In this document: in pieces, positions 37,135-46,664 of the stretch
How positions within the stretch are numbered: position 1 is the first letter of the stretch
Layout of the letters: every line of letters begins with the position of its first letter
NCBI GenBank assembly: GCA_022425325.1
Contig: JAKMFW010000082.1
Span: 1 to 64,000, forward strand
Direction of reading: 5' to 3'
DNA: 64,000 nucleotides
Source of the DNA: Acidimicrobiales bacterium
Lineage (GTDB): Bacteria > Actinomycetota > Acidimicrobiia > Acidimicrobiales > Aldehydirespiratoraceae
Notes under the pieces: generated by a model
Databases searched by the model: none
Told to the model about the DNA's origin: nothing
What the model saw: the letters and a program-made list of their open reading frames with translations, nothing else
Translations under genes and position numbers: made by a program

Positions 37135-38079
37135 ATGTCACCGCCGCTCGTCGTCGAAGTCACTCGTGGGGGAGTGGTGGAGAGCCACCACGAAGTGGAT
37201 GTCGCCATCGTCGGCGCCGATGGACATCGATCCGGGTTCGGCAAGCCCCAACGTTGGACCTTGGCCCGTTCGTCGATGAAACCGATCCAGGCCTTCCCGT
37301 TGGTCGCCACAGGCGCGGCGGATGCGTTCGATCTCGATCAGGGGCACCTGGCGCTTTCGTGTGCGAGTCACAACGGTGAGCCTCGGCACGTCGACTCGGT
37401 CGCCGAGTGGCTCCACCGACTCGGGTTCGACTCCGACACCCTCGAATGCGGTGCCCATCTCCCGCTTCACGAGGCGTCGGCGCACGCCTTGGTGCACGAC
37501 GAGATCGCACCCGACCGTCGTCACAACAATTGTTCAGGAAAGCACGCCGGCTTTCTCACGGTGTGTCGCCACCTCGGCATCGACCCTGCCGGCTATCTGC
37601 ATCCCGAGCATCCGGTGCAGGCCCACCATGTCACCAAGGCAACGGAGGCTGCGTGTGGGGTCGATCTGACCGACCAGTCGCCCGTGATCGACGGTTGTGG
37701 GATTCCGATCTGGGGCATGCCACTCGCCAACCTGGCCCAGGGGTGGGCGACCCTCGCCACGACCAACGAAGGCCGGCGTCTCTTCGCAGCGATGCAGGCG
37801 GAGCCGTTCCTGGTCGCCGGAACCGGACGGATGTGCACCCGGATCATGGAGGCTTCGGCCGGTCTCGCCGTGAAGACGGGGGCCGAGGGCGTGTTCTCCG
37901 GTGTCCATGTCGAGTCAGGCCTGGCGTGGTCGTTGAAGGCCCGAGATGGCGCAACGCGAGCGGCCGAGGCGGCGGTGCTGTGGCTGATGCGTGACCTTGG
38001 CTTCGCCGTCGACGTCGAGCTTGGTCCCGTTCGCAATCACGCCGGCCTCGAAGTGGGTGCGGTGCGGGTCGTCGCCTGA
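37135..38079 (+). CDS. L-asparaginase II family protein
   Basis: LVVEVTRGGVVESHHEVDVAIV, LALSCASHNGEPRHVDSV, HNNCSGKHAGFLTVCRHL, DGCGIPIWGMPL. Confidence 0.9.
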   Translation: MSPPLVVEVTRGGVVESHHEVDVAIVGADGHRSGFGKPQRWTLARSSMKPIQAFPLVATGAADAFDLDQGHLALSCASHNGEPRHVDSVAEWLHRLGFDSDTLECGAHLPLHEASAHALVHDEIAPDRRHNNCSGKHAGFLTVCRHLGIDPAGYLHPEHPVQAHHVTKATEAACGVDLTDQSPVIDGCGIPIWGMPLANLAQGWATLATTNEGRRLFAAMQAEPFLVAGTGRMCTRIMEASAGLAVKTGAEGVFSGVHVESGLAWSLKARDGATRAAEAAVLWLMRDLGFAVDVELGPVRNHAGLEVGAVRVVA

Positions 38080-38084
38080 GTGCC

Positions 38085-38918
38085 TTACTGCGTGGTCGGT
38101 CGGTTCACGAACCGTCCAGCGCGCGGGCTCCAGGTCCAGCCCGACTGGGCGAGGCTGCCGCCATCGACCGGGATGTTGTGGCCGGTGATGAACGAGCTCA
38201 GGTCCGACGCAAGGAACAGGATGGTGCGGGCGGTCTCCGCTGGCCACCCGACCCGGCCGACGGGCGCCCAGTCGCGCCAGGCGCTCGGGTCGGCGTCCTC
38301 GGGCCGTCGGAGATAGTCGACTTGCGGGGTCTGGGTGAGGTCGGGACCGACGCCGTTGACCCGGATGCCGTGTCGGCCGACCCCGGCGGCGAGCGAGGTC
38401 GTGAAGTGCGCCGCGCCGGCTTTCATTGCGGCGTAGACCGGTTCACCCGGGTAGCCCCGCATGCCTTCGACCGAGTGGAGGTTGACGATGCTGCCTCGTC
38501 CTGCGTCGATCATGCGGGGCAAGAAGGCGTGGGTCACGGCGAAGAGATGCAGCAGGTTGACCTCGTACATCGCCTGCCATGAGTCGGGTCCACTTTCAGG
38601 GAACCGGACGGATGGCCGGTAGTCACCGACATTGTTGACGATGACATCAGGGGTCGGGACTGCAGCGGCGAATGCGGTGACCCGATCGGGGTCTCGGACG
38701 TCGACGTGGTGGGCGATCACGCCGTCGATCGCGCCGACCTCGACCAGGAGGTCCGGGTCGAGTTCGGCGACGTGGACTTCGGCACCGTGAGCGATGAACA
38801 ACTCGGCCGTCGCTCGCCCGATCCCCGCTCCGCCACCGGTGACGACGGCGGTGCGACCGGCGAGGAGTTGGTTCCAGTCGTCGATCCCGGGGACGTCGTT
38901 GGGGGTGAGTGCAGTCAT
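38085..38918 (-). CDS. short-chain dehydrogenase/reductase (SDR)
   Basis: AVVTGGGAGIGRATAELF; NNVG; Y-xxx-K (YAAMKAG). Confidence 0.92.
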   Translation of the reverse strand: MTALTPNDVPGIDDWNQLLAGRTAVVTGGGAGIGRATAELFIAHGAEVHVAELDPDLLVEVGAIDGVIAHHVDVRDPDRVTAFAAAVPTPDVIVNNVGDYRPSVRFPESGPDSWQAMYEVNLLHLFAVTHAFLPRMIDAGRGSIVNLHSVEGMRGYPGEPVYAAMKAGAAHFTTSLAAGVGRHGIRVNGVGPDLTQTPQVDYLRRPEDADPSAWRDWAPVGRVGWPAETARTILFLASDLSSFITGHNIPVDGGSLAQSGWTWSPRAGRFVNRPTTQ

Positions 38919-39152
38919 GGTGTGACCGTAGTTCGGTGACGGCTGGAGCCGGGTGGTCGATCGTGAGCGGGGGACTGTCACACCCTGTCGGCACACTCGT
39001 GGCATGTTCCGTCGTCAGCCGATCACTCGAACGGTACCCTTGGAGGGTCCTCATCAGAGGGCTGTCACTACCCGGCCAATGCGGCCGGGACAATCCATCC
39101 AAACCCCTGCCCCGGGAAGGGGCCCCGACGAGGTCGGGTCCGTAGGAGGTGA

Positions 39153-39506
39153 GTGCCTGTGATCACACGGGCCTACGAATTGATGATCATCATCGACTCC
39201 GATGTCGTCGACATCGAGATTCCGAAGGTGATCTCCCGCACCGAAGCGCTGATCACCGAAGAGGGCGGCCGCATCGCGTCGACCGACAATTGGGGTCGTC
39301 GCAAGTTCGCGTACGAGATCAACCACAAGAGCGAAGGCACCTATGTGGTGTGGGAGATCGTGACCGAGTCGGCCGGTCTGCCCAACACCGAGCGCCAGCT
39401 GCGTCTCGCAGACGACATCGTCCGCCACAAACTGTTCCGTCTGCCCGAGAAGGAAGCGGCCCGTCGTGGTCTCCTCGGGGAGGCAGCGCCGGCCGACGCC
39501 GGCTGA
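39153..39506 (+). CDS. rpsF: 30S ribosomal protein S6 (bS6)
   Basis: RAYELMIIIDSDVVDIEIPKVISRTEALITEEGGRIASTDNWGRRKFAYEINHKSEGTYVV; AGGAGG at 39144-39149 makes GTG 39159 an alternative start. Confidence 0.95.
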   Translation: MPVITRAYELMIIIDSDVVDIEIPKVISRTEALITEEGGRIASTDNWGRRKFAYEINHKSEGTYVVWEIVTESAGLPNTERQLRLADDIVRHKLFRLPEKEAARRGLLGEAAPADAG

Positions 39507-39522
39507 CCGGGAGGTAAGCACC

Positions 39523-39966
39523 ATGGGTATCGATAACAACGTGAGCGTCACGGGCAACGTGACTCGCGATCCTGAGCTTCGGTTCACGCAGGGCGGCATG
39601 GCCGTCGCCAGCTTCGGGCTGGCCTGGAACAAGCGCAAGCAGGACGGCGAGGACGAAGTCAGCTTCTTCGACGTCACGTGCTTCCGCTCCTTGGCGGAGA
39701 ACGTCGCAGAGTCCATCACCAAAGGCACCCGCGTCATCGTCGCCGGCACGCTGTCGCAGCGCAGCTGGGAGACCCAAGACGGCGACAAGCGGTCCAAGGT
39801 CGAGATCGTCGCCGACGAGGTCGCGCCGAGCCTTCGTTGGGCGTCGGCCGACATCCGCCGCAACGAATTCAAGGGCGGCGGTGGAGCGCCGGCGGGTGGC
39901 GGCGGCAGCCGTCCCGTGCCGAACGACGCGCCTCCGGCCTACGACATGGACGAAGAGCCCTTCTAG
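39523..39966 (+). CDS. ssb: single-stranded DNA-binding protein
   Basis: GNVTRDPELRFTQGGMAVASFGLAWN; acidic C-terminal tip MDEEPF. Confidence 0.95.
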   Translation: MGIDNNVSVTGNVTRDPELRFTQGGMAVASFGLAWNKRKQDGEDEVSFFDVTCFRSLAENVAESITKGTRVIVAGTLSQRSWETQDGDKRSKVEIVADEVAPSLRWASADIRRNEFKGGGGAPAGGGGSRPVPNDAPPAYDMDEEPF

Positions 39967-40020
39967 CCCGCGCTGGAAGATCCGTAACCAACGAACGAGA
40001 ACTGAAGAAAAGAAAGAACG

Positions 40021-40488
40021 ATGGCGAAAGTCAAGAAGCGCGGCAAGCCCGGTCAGAAGAACAACGACCGGGGCCGCAAGAAGAAGGTCAGTGTCCTCTC
40101 CTCGGAGAAGATCGAGTACGTCGACTGGAAGGATGTGAACCTGCTTCGCCGGTTCGTGTCCGACCGTTCGAAGATCCGTGCCCGGCGCGTCAACGGCAAC
40201 AGCACCCAGCAGCAGAAGTTGGTCGCCGATGCCGTGAAGGTGGCTCGGGAGATGGCGTTGATTCCCTACGCCACCCGCGTCACCACCCAGCGCAACAACC
40301 GCGGACGCGACGGCGAGCGCGGTGATCGTGGAGACCGCGGTCCGCGCGCCGAGGGTCCAGCCCCGCGTCCGAGCGGCCCGCCGCCCGGCGCCGATGAGGA
40401 CACCGGCGACGAGGTCATCTCCAACGAGGAGGCCATCGCCGAGGTCGAGGGTGTCACGATGAACGCCGCTGACGAAGGGACCGAATGA
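40021..40488 (+). CDS. rpsR: 30S ribosomal protein S18 (bS18) with long C-terminal extension
   Basis: [54 protein letters not shown]; 155 aa total. Confidence 0.95.
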   Translation: MAKVKKRGKPGQKNNDRGRKKKVSVLSSEKIEYVDWKDVNLLRRFVSDRSKIRARRVNGNSTQQQKLVADAVKVAREMALIPYATRVTTQRNNRGRDGERGDRGDRGPRAEGPAPRPSGPPPGADEDTGDEVISNEEAIAEVEGVTMNAADEGTE

Positions 40489-40934
40489 TGAAGGTCATTC
40501 TTCGCAACGACGTCGATGGTCTCGGCCGCAAGGGCGAGATCACGGAAGTGGCCGACGGCTACTTCCGTAACTTCCTCAGCCCGAAGGGTCTGGCTCTGAA
40601 GGCCACCGCCGGTGCTGAACAGCAGGCCGACGCGATGCGTCGTGCCGCCTCGTTGAAGGACGCCGCCACTCGAGCGGATGCCGAAGAGGTCGCGACGAAG
40701 CTCGTGCCGATGCGGTTCACCATCGCAGCCAAGGCTGGCGATGGTGGTCGACTGTTCGGCTCAGTTTCCGCGGCCGACATCGTCGCAGTGGTCGAGTCGG
40801 AGGCGGGCGTCGAGCTTGAGTCCCGCACGCTCGATCTCGATGCGCCGATCAAGGACCTGGGTGAGCACGTGGTGATGTGCAAGCTCCACGCCGAGGTGGC
40901 CTTCCCGGTCACGGTCGAGGTCATCGAGGAGTAA
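40485..40934 (+). CDS. rplI: 50S ribosomal protein L9 (bL9)
   Basis: [40 protein letters not shown]. Confidence 0.96.
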   Translation: MMKVILRNDVDGLGRKGEITEVADGYFRNFLSPKGLALKATAGAEQQADAMRRAASLKDAATRADAEEVATKLVPMRFTIAAKAGDGGRLFGSVSAADIVAVVESEAGVELESRTLDLDAPIKDLGEHVVMCKLHAEVAFPVTVEVIEE

Positions 40935-40942
40935 TCCCGCGC

Positions 40943-40978
40943 GGGATTGGCTGTGGGCGGTTTCCCACAGCCAATCCC
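40943..40978 (+). terminator. strong hairpin / terminator between rplI and dnaB
   Basis: GGGATTGGCTGTGGG-CGGTTT-CCCACAGCCAATCCC, 15-bp perfect stem, then CAGGGTTTTGCC. Confidence 0.7.
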
Positions 40979-41036
40979 CAGGGTTTTGCCTTGGGTCCAC
41001 TGGCGACCCACAACCGGGAGAGGGCACGATCACCCC

Positions 41037-42392
41037 ATGGTCATGAGCGAGTTCGAACAGTCAGCCGCTCAGCGTGTCCCGCCCCACAATCTGGAGGCCG
41101 AGGAATCCCTGCTCGGCGCCATGTTGCTGTCTCGCGACGCCATTGCGGACGCCGTTGAGCACGCCGAGACGGTCCACTTCTATCGGCCGGCGAATGCCCA
41201 TGTGTTCGATGCGATTTCTGGCCTGTACGCAAGCGGCGATCCGGCTGATCCGGTCACCGTTGCTGCGGAACTCGAACGCATGGGCGTGCTCGAGATGGTC
41301 GGCGGGCTCGACGGACTGATCAGTCTTCAGGTCAACACCCCAGCGACATCGAACGCCGGCAAGTACGCCCAGATCGTCGCCGAGCGATACCTGCTGCGGC
41401 GTCTGATCGAAACGGCGAACGAGATCGCCGATCTCGGCTACTCCCGCCCTGAGGACGTTCTCCGGGCGGTCGACGAGGCCGAGAACATGATGTTCCAGGT
41501 GGCGCAGGGACGCGTTGCCGACACGATGGGCAAGATCCACGATCTGCTCGACGAAACGCTCGACCGACTCGAAAAGCTCTATGAGGCAGGCGAGGGCATC
41601 ACCGGCACACCGACCGGCTTCATCGACCTCGACGAACTCCTTTCCGGTCTGCAGCCGAGCGCCTTGATCATCGTCGGGGCGCGTCCGGCGATGGGAAAGA
41701 CGGCGTTCGCGCTCAACGTTGCCGCGCACGCAGCGGTGCGGGAGCAGAAGCCGACGCTCATCTTCAGCCTGGAGATGGGCCATCTCGAACTCACGCAGCG
41801 GATGTTGTGCAGTGAGGCCAATGTCGACGCAAAGAACATGCGCGACGGCAAGCTCAACGACGACGACTGGAACCGCATCTCCAATGGCATCGGCCGTCTC
41901 GCTGATGCGCCCATGTGGATCGACGACAACCCGAACCTGACGATCATGGAGATCCGGGCCAAGGCCCGCCGACTGAAGAGCCAAGCCGGTGGTCTCGGCT
42001 TGATCATCGTCGACTATCTGCAGTTGATGTCGGGCCGGGCCGGGGCGGAAAACCGCCAGGTCGAGGTGTCGGAGATCTCCCGTGGACTCAAGATCCTCGC
42101 CCGTGAGCTCGAGTGTCCGGTCATCGGCCTGTCCCAGCTGTCGCGAACGCTGGAGATGCGGCAGGACAAGCGTCCCATGCTCGCCGACCTTCGAGAGTCA
42201 GGCGCGATCGAGCAGGACGCCGACGTCGTGATGTTCCTGTACCGCGACGAGGTCTACAACCCGGGCGGCGAGTCCGAGGGTATGGCCGAAGTCATCGTCG
42301 CCAAGCACCGTTCTGGCCCCACCGGCACGATCAACCTCGGGTTCGTTCCCCGGTTCACATCGTTCCGCAATCTCACCCGCCGAGACGTCTAG
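41037..42392 (+). CDS. dnaB: replicative DNA helicase DnaB
   Basis: RVPPHNLEAEESLLGAMLLSRDAI, IIVGARPAMGKTAFALNVA, IIVDYLQLMSG, intein-free. Start 41037 or 41043. Confidence 0.96.
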   Translation: MVMSEFEQSAAQRVPPHNLEAEESLLGAMLLSRDAIADAVEHAETVHFYRPANAHVFDAISGLYASGDPADPVTVAAELERMGVLEMVGGLDGLISLQVNTPATSNAGKYAQIVAERYLLRRLIETANEIADLGYSRPEDVLRAVDEAENMMFQVAQGRVADTMGKIHDLLDETLDRLEKLYEAGEGITGTPTGFIDLDELLSGLQPSALIIVGARPAMGKTAFALNVAAHAAVREQKPTLIFSLEMGHLELTQRMLCSEANVDAKNMRDGKLNDDDWNRISNGIGRLADAPMWIDDNPNLTIMEIRAKARRLKSQAGGLGLIIVDYLQLMSGRAGAENRQVEVSEISRGLKILARELECPVIGLSQLSRTLEMRQDKRPMLADLRESGAIEQDADVVMFLYRDEVYNPGGESEGMAEVIVAKHRSGPTGTINLGFVPRFTSFRNLTRRDV

Positions 42393-42419
42393 ACCCCGTG
42401 CCTGGCGAGGGCGGCCCGC

Positions 42420-42662
42420 TTGGCTCAGGACCATCGCCCGGGCGATGATGCCCCGGTGTTCCTGGGAGAAGACCTGCTCGCCTGGCTGGTGCTCGCCATC
42501 GGTGCTGCGCTTACCGTTGGCAACGCGCTTGCGCTGATCCGGCCACCGGAAACGAAGCGCAACGACGACGATCTGGCTCAGGCGCCGAAGGGCCGGGCGA
42601 TCGCCTACATCGTGGTTGGTGTCATCGCCGCCGTGTGGGGCCTCGCAACGCTCCTTGCGTAG
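42420..42662 (+). CDS. small membrane protein (two TM segments), unknown
   Basis: DLLAWLVLAIGAALTVGNALALIRPPE...GRAIAYIVVGVIAAVWGLATLLA; start codon uncertain (TTG). Confidence 0.5.
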   Translation: MAQDHRPGDDAPVFLGEDLLAWLVLAIGAALTVGNALALIRPPETKRNDDDLAQAPKGRAIAYIVVGVIAAVWGLATLLA

Positions 42663-42692
42663 CGGCGGCCTGCAAATGTCAGACCAGGAGCG

Positions 42693-43529
42693 CTAGCGGT
42701 TCCAGCGGGGCGGACGCCGTTCGATGAAGGCAGCGATCGCTTCGTGGTAGTCCGGCTCGGTCGACATCTGCTCGAGACGGGCCTGGGCGTCGCGCACCGA
42801 GCGGCCGGGGTCGTCATGGGTGGCGTCGATCGCCATCTGGCGCTTTGTGGCCCGGAGGCTGTGGGGGCTGACGTCGGTGACGATTGAGCGGGCGAGGTCG
42901 AGGGCGGCGTCATGGCAGTGGTCGTCGACCAGTCGGGTGACCAGACCCATGCGTTCGGCTTCGTCGCTGGTGAAGCGGCGGCTCGACAAGAGCAGGTCGC
43001 TGGCGCGGCCGTGACCGATGAGACGGGGGAGCAACCAGGAAAGGCCGTACTCGGCCGGGAGGTTGAGCTTGCCGTGGGCCGTCGTCCAGGTGGCGCCGCT
43101 AACCGCAACCCGGAGATCGCACCAGCAGGCCAGGGCGAGACCGACACCAGCAGCGGCGCCGTTGACGGCAGCGATGGTGACGACGTCGAGCCCGAAAAAG
43201 GCGGCGAAGTCGGCATCGAAGGCTGGATCGACGCCATGGCCGGGGGTGGCGATGTCGTCCGGAGTGCCGGCGTCGTAGCCACCCCGTTCGACATGGCTCT
43301 CGAGCGCCTTGCTGTCGGCCCCCGGGCAGAAGGTTCGGCCTTCGGGGTCGCCGGTGATGATCACGACGCGAACGTCAGGGTGGTCCTCGGCGATCTGGAG
43401 GAGGTGCCGCAACTCCGTGTGCATACGCCCCGTCCAGGAGTTGCGGCGTTCGGGCCGGCTGAGGGTGATGGTCGCAATGCTGGCGTCGCTGCCGGTGCCG
43501 ACATCCCAGCGGGTGGTCTTGAGGTCCAC
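42693..43529 (-). CDS. enoyl-CoA hydratase/isomerase family protein
   Basis: ITGDPEGRTFCPGADSKALE, AAVNGAAAGVGLALACWCDLRVA. Confidence 0.88.
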   Translation of the reverse strand: MDLKTTRWDVGTGSDASIATITLSRPERRNSWTGRMHTELRHLLQIAEDHPDVRVVIITGDPEGRTFCPGADSKALESHVERGGYDAGTPDDIATPGHGVDPAFDADFAAFFGLDVVTIAAVNGAAAGVGLALACWCDLRVAVSGATWTTAHGKLNLPAEYGLSWLLPRLIGHGRASDLLLSSRRFTSDEAERMGLVTRLVDDHCHDAALDLARSIVTDVSPHSLRATKRQMAIDATHDDPGRSVRDAQARLEQMSTEPDYHEAIAAFIERRPPRWNR

Positions 43530-44779
43530 TAGTCGACCGTGGCGTAGGCGGTGTCGCGGTCGTCGGTGGTGGTTCCGAGGGTCTCCGCGACGGCATCGGC
43601 AAGATCGGTAAGGAATTCGTCGGCGACCGGCGCATTGCCGTTGCTGACGGTGGCGTGTAGGGCATCGGGATTGTTCTGCCGGTCGAGATACCAGCCACGA
43701 CGGCCAAGCGCTTCACTGACCGCGAAGATGTCGAGCCGCGCGTCCCAGCCGTCGTCGACCCGGATGGCCAGGATCTGCGCCTGCGGTTCGCCGACGATCG
43801 TGATGCCGTCGATCGACCGCACGCCCGCCTGGATCTTGCGGGCGGTGTCGATCGCCGTTCGGGTGAGTTGCTCGTAGCCCTCGAGGCCGAGTCGATGCAT
43901 GACGGCCCAGGCAGCGGCCATCGGTGCGCCCGACCTCGTGCCCTGCATGCTGGGTGAGGCGTAGAAGCCACCGCGCCAGGCGTCGAAGGTGTAGGTCTGA
44001 AACCGGCGCGAGGCCTTGTCGCGATGAAGGATGATCGACGCGCCTTTGGGCGCATATCCGAGCTTGTGCACGTCGAGGCTGATCGTCGTGACGCCAGGGA
44101 CCCGGAAGTCCCAGAGCGGGAGATCCTCGCCGAGTCGTTCCATGAACGGGAGAACGAAGCCACCCATGCAGGCGTCGACGTGGACATTGGCGGACGCCTC
44201 GGCGCCGATGCGGGCGAGATCCTCGATCGGGTCGATCACCCCATGGGGGTATTGCGGAGCGGAACCGACGACGAGAACCGTGCGATCTGTGATCGCGTTT
44301 GCCGTGGCATTGATGTCGCATCGGTAGTCGTCGGCGCACGGGACGAGGACGACATCGAGCCCGAAGTAGTGGGCGGCTTTGTGAAAGGCGGCGTGGGCGG
44401 TGTCGGCGAGGACGATCTCACCGCGCTCGATGCCCCGCTCTGCCCGGGCCCGTTCCCGGGCGGTTTTGACGGCCATCAGGATCGATTCGGTGCCGCCGGA
44501 GGTCATGAAGCCGGTGGCGTCATCGCCATGGAGCAAGGCGGCCATCGTGCCGACCACCTCTCGCTGGATCTGGCCGAGCGACGGGATGGCGAGGGTATTG
44601 AGCGCATTCTCATGGAGGTACATCGCCGCTGCGTCCTCGGCGATTGCGTGCACCTCGGGCCCGCCGTCGTAGACGAGACCGAAGGTACGCCCGTCCTGCC
44701 AGCGGGCGTCGTCGCCGCGCAATGACCGGAGTCGTTCGAGTACCTCTTCGTGGCTGAGTCCGGAGTCGGGGAGGGACAT
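43529..44779 (-). CDS. PLP-dependent decarboxylase / sphingosine-1-phosphate lyase-like
   Basis: GFMTSGGTESILMAVKTARE, VHVDACMGGFVLPFME, TTISLDVHKLGYAPKGASIILHRDK. Confidence 0.88.
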   Translation of the reverse strand: MSLPDSGLSHEEVLERLRSLRGDDARWQDGRTFGLVYDGGPEVHAIAEDAAAMYLHENALNTLAIPSLGQIQREVVGTMAALLHGDDATGFMTSGGTESILMAVKTARERARAERGIERGEIVLADTAHAAFHKAAHYFGLDVVLVPCADDYRCDINATANAITDRTVLVVGSAPQYPHGVIDPIEDLARIGAEASANVHVDACMGGFVLPFMERLGEDLPLWDFRVPGVTTISLDVHKLGYAPKGASIILHRDKASRRFQTYTFDAWRGGFYASPSMQGTRSGAPMAAAWAVMHRLGLEGYEQLTRTAIDTARKIQAGVRSIDGITIVGEPQAQILAIRVDDGWDARLDIFAVSEALGRRGWYLDRQNNPDALHATVSNGNAPVADEFLTDLADAVAETLGTTTDDRDTAYATVD

Positions 44780-44837
44780 GCCCAGACCGTAGAACACCCG
44801 AACTCGCAGAGCGATCGGAGCGGTACCGTGACACGTC

Positions 44838-46664
44838 GTGCACCCCCGCCGTTTTGCTCGTCTTGCTTGTTGGGTCATGGCCGCTGCGGTCGTGTTGTCG
44901 CTCGGTTCGACCTCGGCGAGCGCGCAGGAGGCGGCGTCGCGTGCTCCGGGGCTTGTCGCTACCGAAGCGGTCACGACCGTGACGGTTGATCCGGCAACGG
45001 CGTCGTTCACCGTTCAGCACACGTACCGCTTGTCGAATACGGCCAGTGATGAGACGTTCGCCGGCTTCTACGAGATCTTCCCTCCCACGGCGCTCGATGT
45101 GACGGCGTCCGTCGGTGGCGTGTCCACCACGGCCGTGAGCGTGCCGGTCAGCGCCGGGTTTGCCGAGTGGTTCGTGCCCTTTCCTGAAGCGTTGACGCCC
45201 GACTCGAGCCCGGTCGACGTGGTGGTGCGTTGGCGGGCGTCGGGTCTGACGGGCGATCCCAATGCGTTCGACCGGGTCAGCGAAGGAGTGGTGTCGATCG
45301 CGCCGTATGCCGTCGGCCGGGGAGCCGAGGCTGAACTCATCGTCGAGATTCCCGGCGACTACGACGTCGTTGTCGCCGATGGCTATGACCTCACGACAAC
45401 TGACACCGGAATCGAGCTCCGCGCTCATCGTTCGATCGAGGAGCAGTACGTCGCCCTGCCAGTCGTCGTCGAAGCGCCGGATCAGTACGTTCGCCGGTCG
45501 ATCGACGGGCCGATCGACGTGACGGTCGCAACGCCTGACGGCCTGAGCGACTGGTTGGGGGACGATCTCGGCTTCCTGGTGGAGGAACTGGCGCGCTGGG
45601 TGCCGATCGATCGTCCCGAGGCGATCGAGTTCCGTCAGGGCTACACGGGTGGCGCCGACCTCCGTCGAGCCGAAGAGGGGGCCTTCGTCCTGCCACTCGA
45701 CGCCTCGCCGGCGGTTGCGTTGCGGGCGATCGCGATCGCCTGGCTCGATCCGCTGCCATTCTCCGACCCCGCCCTTCGCACCGATTACGCCGCTGCCTTG
45801 GCCGACCGGGTTTCGACGTCCCAGGGTGTGGCGGTGTCGCCTCGCTTCGGTCGGTGGGTCATCGCCATGACCGCCCTGGCGTCGGTGAGCGACGCTGACA
45901 TCACCGCCACGGTGTTGACCTCGCTCGAGGGTGGGGTGACCGCCTACGGAGGGACCGGCGACACATTCGTCCCCGACGTCATCGACTGGCGTCGCTTCAC
46001 CGACGTGTACGAAGTGCTCGGCGGCATCGAGTCGACCAGCGATGCCATGCGGCTCTCGGCCGACGATGATCAGCGGACCGAAATCGATCGCCGCGCCGAG
46101 GCGCTGGAGGTATACCGAGCACTTGAGATGCGTGCGGCGCCGTGGTCGCTGCCGCCGCTGCTCCGTGATGCGATGGCGACGTGGAGTTTCGACGATGTCG
46201 CAGCGATCCAGGCGGAGGTCTTGGACTTGGTCGTGGCCCGCGACGAGATGGTCGAGGCGGCGGCGACGGCCGAACTCGAGATCGGCCCGCATGTTCAGGA
46301 GCACTTCGAGACGGCATCCACCTCGATGGCCTCCACCCGGGCGCGCTACGAAGCGCAGCGGGAGGCGCTCGATCACGTCGCTGAGGCGTTGCGGCTCGAT
46401 ACCGGCGACCGGGGGCTGCTTTCGACCCTCGGCATGGCCAGTCGCGATGCCGATGCCCAACTGGCGCGGATGCAGGATCTCTGGCTTGAGGGCGCGTTCA
46501 CAGAAGCGGCAGCGGCGGCCGACCATCTGATCGAGGACTATGAGTCCTCGGTGGGCCGTGGCACCCTTCGCCTCCTTGGTCCTCTCGCCGCGCTTGTTGT
46601 GGTCATGGCGATGGTGCGGCAGTTGCTTTCTCGGCGGCGTCAGCCAGCGTCGGCCGACGCATAG
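44838..46664 (+). CDS. uncharacterised exported membrane-anchored protein
   Basis: GTG start, signal peptide LACWVMAAAVVLSLGSTSASAQ, long extracytoplasmic region, C-terminal TM LRLLGPLAALVVVMAMVRQLL + basic tail. Confidence 0.75.
   Translation: MHPRRFARLACWVMAAAVVLSLGSTSASAQEAASRAPGLVATEAVTTVTVDPATASFTVQHTYRLSNTASDETFAGFYEIFPPTALDVTASVGGVSTTAVSVPVSAGFAEWFVPFPEALTPDSSPVDVVVRWRASGLTGDPNAFDRVSEGVVSIAPYAVGRGAEAELIVEIPGDYDVVVADGYDLTTTDTGIELRAHRSIEEQYVALPVVVEAPDQYVRRSIDGPIDVTVATPDGLSDWLGDDLGFLVEELARWVPIDRPEAIEFRQGYTGGADLRRAEEGAFVLPLDASPAVALRAIAIAWLDPLPFSDPALRTDYAAALADRVSTSQGVAVSPRFGRWVIAMTALASVSDADITATVLTSLEGGVTAYGGTGDTFVPDVIDWRRFTDVYEVLGGIESTSDAMRLSADDDQRTEIDRRAEALEVYRALEMRAAPWSLPPLLRDAMATWSFDDVAAIQAEVLDLVVARDEMVEAAATAELEIGPHVQEHFETASTSMASTRARYEAQREALDHVAEALRLDTGDRGLLSTLGMASRDADAQLARMQDLWLEGAFTEAAAAADHLIEDYESSVGRGTLRLLGPLAALVVVMAMVRQLLSRRRQPASADA

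Noticed and set aside
41037-42392. Possible intein in DnaB (also considered in GyrA, GyrB)
   Set aside because: Walker A and other conserved motifs are uninterrupted and lengths are normal.
44610-46526. 638-aa minus-strand ORF
   Set aside because: Antisense to the exported protein 44838..46664, which has a signal peptide, TM segment and promoter-like start.
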